A stretch of DNA of 7,664 nt from positions 1 through 7,664 of the forward strand of contig JAJECB010000243.1 of the NCBI GenBank assembly GCA_022822245.1, given 5' to 3'. The translations under genes and the position numbers were made by a program. The notes beneath the pieces were generated by a model. It had not been told where the DNA came from and did no database searches. It saw nothing but the letters and a program-made list of their open reading frames with translations. The DNA comes from Gammaproteobacteria bacterium (lineage in GTDB: Bacteria; Pseudomonadota; Gammaproteobacteria; HK1). Every line of letters starts with the position of its first letter. Position 1 is the stretch's first letter. Positions 1-4,932 of this stretch are shown here, in pieces.

Positions 1-298
1 GGTCAACCTCCCGGCCCGGTTCGAATGGCCGGGGGGGGATGATGTTGGCGCCGACGAGCGGAGAGCGGCGCAGTGCTTCCAGAATTCCACCCTTGCGGGG
101 TGACGTGCCGGCAAGCTCCTGAAGGACGACCGATCGGAGGCGGTCGGCCTTCTGATCATCCTCGATCAGGCGCCTGGCGAACGAGCGGACGAGCTCGCGA
201 TCGGCGACACGCCCGAGGACTTCGAAGCGAGCCATGCCACGCTCGGCCAGCCGGCGACGATAGTTTCTGATGGCGCGGCTCTGGGCTGTCTCGGCCAT
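1..298 (-). CDS. VapB-like type II antitoxin, 3' end cut by window edge
   Basis: I translated this by hand from ATG at 298; 99 codons are visible and the frame is still open at the edge. The N-terminal part reads SRAIRNYRRRLAERG, then ARFEVLGR and RELVRSFARRL; the C-terminal part reads ALRRSPLVGA and ends GREVD. From memory of the family, this layout (basic YRxRL, RFEV, an LAxRL-like helix, an RSPLVGA segment and a terminal GREVDL) belongs to small antitoxins encoded just before a VapC/PIN-domain ribonuclease. The stop is therefore probably only a codon or two beyond the edge, with the toxin gene next. The N-terminal half would be expected to bind the operator and the C-terminal tail to plug the toxin; that division is inferred. 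The start has only a weak GAGA ahead of it, but it is the only ATG that keeps the whole conserved N-terminus. A run of eight C lies in the tail coding region (31-38), in frame. Confidence 0.82.
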   Translation of the reverse strand, partial: MAETAQSRAIRNYRRRLAERGMARFEVLGRVADRELVRSFARRLIEDDQKADRLRSVVLQELAGTSPRKGGILEALRRSPLVGANIIPPRPFEPGREVD

Positions 299-323
299 GG
301 GGGTTTCTCGTGAACGGCTTCCC

Positions 324-335
324 GGTAATATTACC
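324..335. promoter_or_regulatory. 12-bp palindrome, candidate antitoxin operator/promoter
   Basis: GGTAATATTACC is a perfect palindrome 25 bp upstream of the antitoxin start, and it is the most AT-rich spot in the neighbourhood. On the minus strand it contains TAATAT, which matches four of six bases of a -10 box. Type II antitoxins usually repress their own operon by binding palindromes over the promoter, so position and symmetry both fit an autoregulatory operator. No convincing -35 box was found at normal spacing. Confidence 0.45.
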
Positions 336-399
336 AGAGAAGAACGGACTGCCGTGGTGAACCTCCTTGGCCCTTGGCCGCGAGAGTGAGTTCTCCTTG

Positions 400-1359
400 T
401 CAGGCGAGGCCGAGGACCTCGGCGATCCCGATTCCCGACTCGCCGCCCCCGCAGTAGAGCAGGTAGGTCCTCCCGTCTTCCTCGTACACGCACGGGTCCC
501 GGAGCTGGCGCACGAGGCGGGTGACCTCGCCGCGCGCCGATGGTTCGACGGGAAGGCCCGCCCCTTCCCACTCATGCTCCGGTTCAAGCACCCCATGGGC
601 GCCTTCCTCGCGCCACTGCGTCCACTCGCCGTCGATGCGGACGCGCGAGTGGAGGATGCGCTCCGGCGCGTCCCCGACCCTCGTCCAGAAAACGTCGAGC
701 GCATCCTCCCGATAGCGCACCGCCGCGTGGCGCATCTCGGGACGGAACAGCACCGGGCCCGACTCGAACCCGGTGAGCCCGTCGCGCGAGCGGCGGACCT
801 CGCCTGGCATGACCAGCGCGTAGTGCCAACCCCGGTGCCGGAACACGCGAAAGTACGAGTTGCCAAGGATCTCGGGGCGGACCTCGAAGGCGATTCCGTC
901 CCGGGACACCGCGACCCGGGTGCGCTGCTCGCCGTCGCCGAGCATGCCGTGGTAGTACATCCGGATCTCGCGCCGGTCGTGGTCGACATGCACGTCGGGC
1001 GAAGCAATGTGGGGGCGGAGATGGTCCCGCTCGACCGTCCACGCCCCCTCGGCGCGCTTCGCGTCGCTCACCGTCGCCGGGTCCGGACGCTCGGTGGCGA
1101 AGTGCGAAGCCTGAAGCGTGAGCGTGCCCGGCGTGTACATGCGCCACGGACCGGCGAGCGCGTCCGCGAAGGCAAGCCGAATGTACGCCCCCTTGTGGTC
1201 GGCGAAGTAGAGGTAGTAGCGACCGAGCGGCTCCTCGATCCAGTCCGGCGCGCGGATGAGCGAGGGGCCGTTGATGTTCGAGCCCATCCGTTCGTCCATG
1301 TGGGGTCGGATGATCGGTTCGGCAGAGAGCCGTACAACGCGCACCGTGTTCACGGGCAT
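400..1359 (-). CDS. Five-bladed beta-propeller protein, GH43-like glycosidase fold
   Basis: The protein has 319 residues. Repeated blade-like units are visible: NGPSLI then RYYLYFADHKG with IRLAFAD (about 31-66), IASPDVHVD then REIRMYYHG (118-138), RVAVSRDGIAFE (148-159), and a last blade RDPCVYEEDGRTYLLYCG with GIGIAEV (287-315). The pattern of an aspartate followed by a hydrophobic YYLYF or MYY strand and a sequence returning to AxSxDG is typical of the GH43/GH32/GH130-like five-bladed superfamily. D122 and D288 sit where acidic catalytic residues often occur, but I cannot assign a catalytic set. No signal peptide is seen, so the protein is probably cytoplasmic and would act on an imported sugar or glycoside. 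The start at 1359 is chosen because AAGGGAGG lies just before it; the open frame runs farther upstream (to about 1881) but that extension covers the antitoxin remnant and is not coding. The exact activity is unknown and it may not be a glycosidase. Confidence 0.8.
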   Translation of the reverse strand: MPVNTVRVVRLSAEPIIRPHMDERMGSNINGPSLIRAPDWIEEPLGRYYLYFADHKGAYIRLAFADALAGPWRMYTPGTLTLQASHFATERPDPATVSDAKRAEGAWTVERDHLRPHIASPDVHVDHDRREIRMYYHGMLGDGEQRTRVAVSRDGIAFEVRPEILGNSYFRVFRHRGWHYALVMPGEVRRSRDGLTGFESGPVLFRPEMRHAAVRYREDALDVFWTRVGDAPERILHSRVRIDGEWTQWREEGAHGVLEPEHEWEGAGLPVEPSARGEVTRLVRQLRDPCVYEEDGRTYLLYCGGGESGIGIAEVLGLA

Positions 1360-1362
1360 GTC

Positions 1363-1370
1363 CCTCCCTT
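1363..1370 (-). promoter_or_regulatory. Ribosome binding site of the propeller gene
   Basis: On the minus strand this reads AAGGGAGG, followed by GAC and the ATG at 1359. It decides the start of a frame that otherwise stays open for another 174 codons upstream. Confidence 0.65.
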
Positions 1371-1445
1371 CGGGCGTGGGGCCTCGACGACGCGGCATGC
1401 TACGCGACGCGGGCGCCATCTCGCCCCACCCGTGCCTGCGCCGAA

Positions 1446-1587
1446 AGCCAACGAGCAAATGAGATCCCGGCCGGCGAATGAGCTCCGGGCCGGCGACGGA
1501 CCCGACGACTTCGAAGCCGGCCGTGCCCCGTTCCGCCCGTGGGCGGCCATCGTTGCCGGCGGCGCGACTCCGGGGCATTTCGGCGAT
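1446..1587 (-). pseudogene. Decayed 5' half of a second VapB-like antitoxin gene
   Basis: Reading the minus strand from 1587, codons IAE..RSRAA.N, RAERGTAGFEVVG and PELIR align without gaps to the intact antitoxin at 1-298. By my count 21 of 38 residues and about 81 of 114 bases are identical. The ATG has become ATC, and the conserved basic YRRRL is lost (DGRPR). After ELIR a 19-bp tandem duplication shifts the frame; in the shifted frame DLICSLA matches the intact ELVRSFA. Homology fades beyond about 1446, and the 3' half and any toxin gene are absent. Upstream, GAGGTTC and CCACGG occur at nearly the same distance before the start in both copies (67 and 69 nt), suggesting that the duplication included the promoter region. 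The copy lies between the propeller gene and the Uma2 gene, in the same orientation as the intact one. All identities are hand counts. Confidence 0.72.
1456..1493. repeat. 19-bp tandem duplication, two units
   Basis: The plus strand carries CAAATGAGATCCCGGCCGG directly followed by CGAATGAGCTCCGGGCCGG, with 16 of 19 positions identical. As 19 is not a multiple of three, it shifts the reading frame of the antitoxin remnant. Both units can be aligned with the same segment of the intact gene (around GAGCTCGTCCG on its coding strand), which indicates duplication within the remnant. Confidence 0.7.
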
Positions 1588-1701
1588 GGTTGCTCGACAT
1601 GGCTGAAGGGCCGGCCGTGTCGCCGGAACGGCAACGCAAGACCGTGGACGAACCTCGCGGAATCGAGACTCGCGCAACCGTGGGGATAGCGCGCGCGGGG
1701 C

Positions 1702-1707
1702 TATAAT
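1702..1707 (+). promoter_or_regulatory. Consensus -10 box for the Uma2 gene
   Basis: A perfect TATAAT sits in otherwise very GC-rich sequence, 46 bp before the Uma2 start, giving a leader of about 40 nt. No good -35 hexamer is seen 16-19 bp upstream, so activity may depend on the strong -10 or on an activator. Confidence 0.55.
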
Positions 1708-1740
1708 TCGGTGCTCGGAAGACAGGCAGGGACGAACACC

Positions 1741-1748
1741 AGGGAGGT
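1741..1748 (+). promoter_or_regulatory. Ribosome binding site of the Uma2 gene
   Basis: AGGGAGGT lies five bases before ATG at 1754. It supports this start over the overlapping alternative frame beginning at 1711. Confidence 0.7.
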
Positions 1749-1753
1749 CCGAG

Positions 1754-2722
1754 ATGGAAGTCGAAGCAGACTCCGCGGCGGAGGCGGCGCGACGCCGCGG
1801 GAAGGGGCGCTCGTATCTGCGCCGGGCGCCGGAGTTTCCCGGTTGCCGGCCAATTCTCATGACTCGCGACGAGCTCGCCACCTACGAGGGCCGGCTCGAG
1901 TTCTGGGACGCCGCCACGAAGACCGCCTGGGTGGTGCGCGACGGCCCCGACGCCACCCACGAGCATCCTTCGCAGCGCCTTGCCGCCCTGAGCGAAGTGA
2001 TCGCCTCGGTGCGCGGCTCGGCCATCGAGTGCTTCGGCACCATGCGCCTCGAGCTCTGGGGCGAGGACGGCGAACGGCACCGGATCATGCAGGCGGACCA
2101 GTCGGTCTACCTCCATCCGGCGCGCGCGCGCCTGCCGAGCGGTGGCATGGTGATCGGGGAGCACGACTTCCCCGACGTGGTCCTGGAGGTGGACCATACG
2201 ACGGACGTTCGCCGGGGAAAGCTCTGGCTCTACGAGGAGTGGGGCTTCCCCGAGGTCTGGGTGGACGTGCCGGACCAATCGTCACCGAGTCGCCCGGCCG
2301 GCCGGCAGACGGGACTCACGATCCACCTGCTTCAGGACGGGGAGTACCGGGCGGCCCGGGAGAGCCGCGCGTTTCCGGGCTGGACGGCGAACGAGATCCA
2401 CATGGCCCTGAACGAGCCGATTCGCTCGCCGATCACCAGCCGGGTCCTCGACCGGGTGGGACGCGCGCTCGGCGCGCGCGGCGGCACCGAGCCGGACGAC
2501 ACCCTCTGGCTTCGAGCGCACCGTGAGCAAGCGCGGGCTCGCGGCCGGTCGGAGGGCCGGGCCGAGCTCATGGACGCCCTCAGGCGCAGAATCCTGGCTT
2601 CGCGGGGGCGCGCCGGCATCTCGGACGAAGAGATCCTCGATGCCCTGCTGGAAATGGACGACAGCCCGGAATTCCGGGCGAGGCCCGAACCCCGGTCGAG
2701 CGACGCTCCGGAATCAAGCTGA
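1754..2722 (+). CDS. Uma2-family (DUF820) PD-(D/E)XK nuclease-fold protein
   Basis: The protein has 322 residues. The core signature is PDVVLEVDHTTDVRRGKLWLY followed in the protein by EEWGFPEVWVDVP (140-173). This matches the Uma2 pattern PDxVxEV...K..LY...G.xEYWxVD, in which D141, E145 and K156 would form the metal-binding nuclease site. The N-terminal part (about 35-125) holds the mixed strands of the fold, with LEFWDAATKTAWVVRDGP and the SVYLHPAR segment before the core. A charged, helix-prone tail (about 252-310: HREQARARGRSEGRAELMDALRRR... DEEILDALLEMDD) is a common addition in this family; the typical single-domain member is nearer 190 residues. The family is abundant in environmental bacteria, often annotated as a restriction-type endonuclease, but its biological role is poorly known. 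The gene stands alone on its strand with its own promoter and RBS; no methylase or partner is adjacent. Confidence 0.85.
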   Translation: MEVEADSAAEAARRRGKGRSYLRRAPEFPGCRPILMTRDELATYEGRLEFWDAATKTAWVVRDGPDATHEHPSQRLAALSEVIASVRGSAIECFGTMRLELWGEDGERHRIMQADQSVYLHPARARLPSGGMVIGEHDFPDVVLEVDHTTDVRRGKLWLYEEWGFPEVWVDVPDQSSPSRPAGRQTGLTIHLLQDGEYRAARESRAFPGWTANEIHMALNEPIRSPITSRVLDRVGRALGARGGTEPDDTLWLRAHREQARARGRSEGRAELMDALRRRILASRGRAGISDEEILDALLEMDDSPEFRARPEPRSSDAPESS

Positions 2723-2739
2723 GGCGAAGCCCGGAGCCC

Positions 2740-2764
2740 GGTGCCTCGCGGGTCGTCAGGCGCC
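2740..2764. terminator. Weak candidate hairpin after the Uma2 gene
   Basis: GGTGCCT and AGGCGCC can pair as a 7-bp stem (one G-U pair) with an 11-nt loop, 17 nt past the Uma2 stop. There is no T-tract, so a factor-independent terminator is doubtful. The remaining gene-free stretch to 2922 shows only one other short hairpin (2890-2904: GCCCG, loop GTGAA, CGGGC), just past the stop of the converging deacetylase gene. Confidence 0.22.
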
Positions 2765-2922
2765 TGGCACCACACCCTCGCGTGGCCGACGACGTTCCCC
2801 GGGTCGCGGGAGCCCTGGGCCCGGGCTGCTCCGAGATGGTGACCGCCGGCCCCCCGGACCGCCGCGTCTTCCGCATCGCCTTCGTTCGAGCCCGGTGAAC
2901 GGGCCGCTTCGAGTGACTCCCG

Positions 2923-3861
2923 CTACGGAGCAAATTCCTCGTGGTGGTCGAGCCACCAGTTGGCGATGTCGAGGCGCGTCGCGAACCAGACGCCGCCCTT
3001 GTCGAGGGCGTACTCGAGGAAGTCCCGGAGCCCGGCGATGCGGGCGGCCTGGCCGACGAGGCGGGGGTGGAGTCCGACGGACATCATGCGGGGACGCTCG
3101 GCGCCCTCCTCCCAGTAGGTGTCGAAGCCGCGCTTGAGGGTGGTCGCGAAGTCGTCCGGCGAGCCGTAGCCCTGGGGCAGCACGAAGCGGGCGTCGTTGT
3201 AGGTGAAGCTGTAGGGCACGATGAGGTGGCGCTTGCCCATGACCTCGGTGAAGTAGGGGAGGTCGTCGTTGTAGGCGTCCGCGTCGTAGACGAAGCCGCC
3301 CTCCTCGACGAGAAGCTCGCGGGTGTGGACGGACGGGCCGTAGCGGCAGTACCAGCCGAGGGGCCGCTGCCCGACCGTCTCCTCGAACGACTCGATCGCC
3401 CACCGGACGTGCTGGCGCTCGAGGTCGCGCCCGAGCCGCCACACCTCCTCCCAGCGCCAGCCGTGGCTGCATGGCTCGTGGATTGACTCCCGGAGCCAGG
3501 CCGCGACCTCGGGGTTCCGTTCGAGGGCGGTCGCCGCCGCGAAGAAGGTCATGGGGATCCCGAGACCGTCCACCAGCCGCTGGACCCGCCACACCCCCGC
3601 CCGCGAGCCGTACTCGTAGACCGACTCGGCGGCGAGGTCGCGAACGGAGGAGTCGATTCCCCACGGGATCTCGGTCAGCCCGTCGTTCTGGCCGTCGCCC
3701 GCGGGATGGGTGTACTCGGACCCTTCCTCGTAGTTGAGGACGATGTTGACGGCGACGCGGGCATCGTTCGGCCATCGCACGCGCGGGATGTGGCGGCCGT
3801 AGCCGACATAGTCACGTTTCGGGCCGGGAACGTCCTGGTCGACGAACGGTTGGAGTGCCAT
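2923..3861 (-). CDS. Polysaccharide deacetylase-fold protein, PuuE allantoinase-like
   Basis: The protein has 312 residues, close to the usual length of PuuE-type proteins. Ordered motifs are RDYVGYG (16-22), RWPNDARVAVNIVLNYEEGSE (29-49), the strand TFFAAATALERNPE (105-118), SHGWRW (132-137), YDADAYNDDLPY (192-203), GLHPRLVGQAAR (263-274) and FATRLDIANWW (293-303). NYEEGSE, HGxRW and LHPRLxGxxxR are the signature of the NodB-fold branch that contains the metal-independent allantoinase PuuE; the canonical HxxxH metal motif of chitin deacetylases is absent. PuuE hydrolyses allantoin to allantoate, but many family members are uncharacterised C-N hydrolases or deacetylases and no purine-degradation gene is in view, so the substrate is open. 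No signal peptide is seen, so it is cytoplasmic. The start at 3861 is set by GAGGAGGT six bases upstream; an ATG at 3945 in the same frame has no such site. The gene lies 100 bp after the alpha/beta hydrolase on the same strand. Confidence 0.85.
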   Translation of the reverse strand: MALQPFVDQDVPGPKRDYVGYGRHIPRVRWPNDARVAVNIVLNYEEGSEYTHPAGDGQNDGLTEIPWGIDSSVRDLAAESVYEYGSRAGVWRVQRLVDGLGIPMTFFAAATALERNPEVAAWLRESIHEPCSHGWRWEEVWRLGRDLERQHVRWAIESFEETVGQRPLGWYCRYGPSVHTRELLVEEGGFVYDADAYNDDLPYFTEVMGKRHLIVPYSFTYNDARFVLPQGYGSPDDFATTLKRGFDTYWEEGAERPRMMSVGLHPRLVGQAARIAGLRDFLEYALDKGGVWFATRLDIANWWLDHHEEFAP

Positions 3862-3867
3862 GGCTCG

Positions 3868-3875
3868 ACCTCCTC
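3868..3875 (-). promoter_or_regulatory. Ribosome binding site of the PuuE-like gene
   Basis: GAGGAGGT on the minus strand, six bases before ATG 3861. It fixes the start 28 codons inside the longest open frame. Confidence 0.7.
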
Positions 3876-3915
3876 GTCTCGTATGGGGCTCGGATGAGCG
3901 GTTCGTTCCGGGACG

Positions 3916-3945
3916 ATGGTACCCGCCGCACTCCACGGCCGCCAA
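3916..3945 (-). promoter_or_regulatory. Candidate promoter of the PuuE-like gene
   Basis: On the minus strand TTGGCG (-35, 3940-3945, four of six matches) is followed after 18 bp by TACCAT (-10, 3916-3921, four of six). The implied leader is about 48 nt. This would let the gene be transcribed apart from the upstream hydrolase gene. It is a by-eye match only. Confidence 0.33.
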
Positions 3946-3961
3946 CGCGCCGGCGGCGCTC

Positions 3962-4702
3962 TCAGACCGCGGCGCCGGCGGCGGGCGGGAACCGGCCCGA
4001 TTCGAGGAACGAACGGACCAGGTCCGCGACCGCGGGACTCCAGCAGATGGTGGCGTGGGAGTGGTGCACGGTCACGTGGGGGACGTCCGGGAGGCGGGTG
4101 TTCCGCAGCTCCACCGTGCCGTCGTGGGGATCGTCGGGATTGAGGGTGCGACGGAGCCACCACGAGGGGTGCAGCACCGTCGCCGGGCGGTCCCCCGCGA
4201 TAATCCCGGAGCCGGGAGGCGGGGGTGGCAGGGTGCGGACGAAGTCGGAGCCCTCCCTGAGGTCCGCGAGGGCGGGACCGCCGCAGCGGAGCGCGACCGC
4301 CGGGAGCGGACCCGAAAGGAGCCCGACCCCGTGATTGGGCGGCGCGATCATGACGAACCGGCCGGCCGGGAACCCCGGGCGCGCGGCGAGCGCGGAGCGA
4401 AGGGCGAGCGCCCCGAGCGAATACCCGACGAAGTGGACCAGGCCGCCACCGTCCTCATCCGCGCTCGAGGCGGACCGCACCCGATCGAGGATAGCACCGA
4501 TCTCGCGTACCGACGCCGCGGCGGGCTGGCGGTTGCTTGCGTATCGGACCAGCGAAGGCTCGAATCCCGCCCGCCGAAGGGCGTTGCGCACCACCGTGAA
4601 CTGGAACGGCACGTAAAAGAGGCCGTGCACCACGACGACCCGGCCCGCCGGGGGCAGGGCACCGCCCCCGGGCGGAGATTCAGAATCTCGCATGCTTCCC
4701 AT
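3962..4702 (-). CDS. Alpha/beta hydrolase, lipase/esterase type
   Basis: The protein has 246 residues. After a short Gly/Pro-rich N-terminus, RVVVVHGLFYVP (21-32) gives the first strand and the HG oxyanion region. HFVGYSLGALALRSAL (90-105) is the nucleophile elbow, with S95 in GYSLG. IAPPNHGVG (119-127) matches the PxNHG motif seen in LipA/PGAP1-like hydrolases; DPHDGTVEL (191-199) supplies the likely acid D194; HHSHATIC (213-220) supplies the likely catalytic histidine (H214 or H216). The full triad is therefore present. A proline run at 159-163 probably lies in a loop. No signal peptide or lipoprotein box is visible, so it is an intracellular ester, lactone or amide hydrolase of unknown substrate. 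The start at 4702 has AGGTGA six bases upstream; an ATG three codons further in is possible. It is divergent from the acyl-CoA dehydrogenase gene and is followed on its strand by the PuuE-like gene. Confidence 0.83.
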   Translation of the reverse strand: MGSMRDSESPPGGGALPPAGRVVVVHGLFYVPFQFTVVRNALRRAGFEPSLVRYASNRQPAAASVREIGAILDRVRSASSADEDGGGLVHFVGYSLGALALRSALAARPGFPAGRFVMIAPPNHGVGLLSGPLPAVALRCGGPALADLREGSDFVRTLPPPPPGSGIIAGDRPATVLHPSWWLRRTLNPDDPHDGTVELRNTRLPDVPHVTVHHSHATICWSPAVADLVRSFLESGRFPPAAGAAV

Positions 4703-4708
4703 TCCGGC

Positions 4709-4714
4709 TCACCT
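4709..4714 (-). promoter_or_regulatory. Ribosome binding site of the alpha/beta hydrolase gene
   Basis: AGGTGA on the minus strand, six bases before ATG 4702. It favours this ATG over the one at 4693. Confidence 0.5.
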
Positions 4715-4829
4715 GGACGCGAAACATGCCGCCTCGCCGAAAAGAATCAAGCCAGTTCGCGCCCCCGCAACAAAGCGTAACCGTCCTGCCCCCGTGCCCG
4801 TCGCCCTGGCGGGAACTCCGTCCCGAGTG

Positions 4830-4838
4830 TGCTACCGT
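4830..4838 (+). promoter_or_regulatory. Weak candidate extended -10 for the dehydrogenase gene
   Basis: TGCTACCGT has the TGn extension followed by TACCGT, which has the two leading bases and final T of a -10 box (three of six). No -35 is recognisable. Transcription from here would start just before the inverted repeat at 4847-4877. Confidence 0.25.
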
Positions 4839-4846
4839 CCGCGCGC

Positions 4847-4877
4847 CCGGCCCGACACCCTGGCAACGTCGGGCCGG
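4847..4877. promoter_or_regulatory. 10-bp inverted repeat in the divergent intergenic region
   Basis: CCGGCCCGAC (4847-4856) and GTCGGGCCGG (4868-4877) are perfect inverted repeats with an 11-nt centre, ACCCTGGCAAC. The repeat sits between the hydrolase and dehydrogenase genes, 55 bp before the preferred dehydrogenase start. As DNA it could be an operator for a dimeric regulator; as RNA it would be a stable hairpin in the leader. It has no T-tract, so it is unlikely to be a terminator. Confidence 0.5.
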
Positions 4878-4932
4878 CATGGCAGCGCCTCCGGCACCGC
4901 CCACGGCAACCCGCACGGCGACACCCACCGCG

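Noticed and set aside
326..334. TAATATTAC, identical to the nonanucleotide of geminivirus-type rolling-circle origins
   Set aside because: No Rep gene or stem flanking it is present; as the centre of an operator-like palindrome in a bacterial promoter region, coincidence is far more likely.
361..368. A perfect AAGGAGGT (minus strand) 63 nt before the antitoxin start
   Set aside because: No ATG, GTG or TTG follows at proper spacing; only an ACG would be in frame. It may be a remnant or chance; the conserved family N-terminus begins near ATG 298.
156..1007. A 283-codon minus-strand frame spanning the antitoxin and propeller genes
   Set aside because: It overlaps both real genes in a different frame and is Ser/Arg/Thr-rich shadow sequence.
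367..1689. A 440-codon plus-strand open frame opposite the propeller gene
   Set aside because: Its translation is Arg/Pro/Val-rich antisense text with no domain motifs, while the minus strand shows clear beta-propeller blades with an SD. High GC content keeps shadow frames open.
1360..1881. The 174-codon upstream extension of the propeller frame to 1881
   Set aside because: It crosses the antitoxin relic and the Uma2 promoter and start, has no SD, and does not resemble the propeller family; the SD at 1363-1370 sets a later start.
4847..4877. The inverted repeat as a transcription terminator
   Set aside because: It lacks a T-tract and lies between divergent genes, where no transcript is expected to end.
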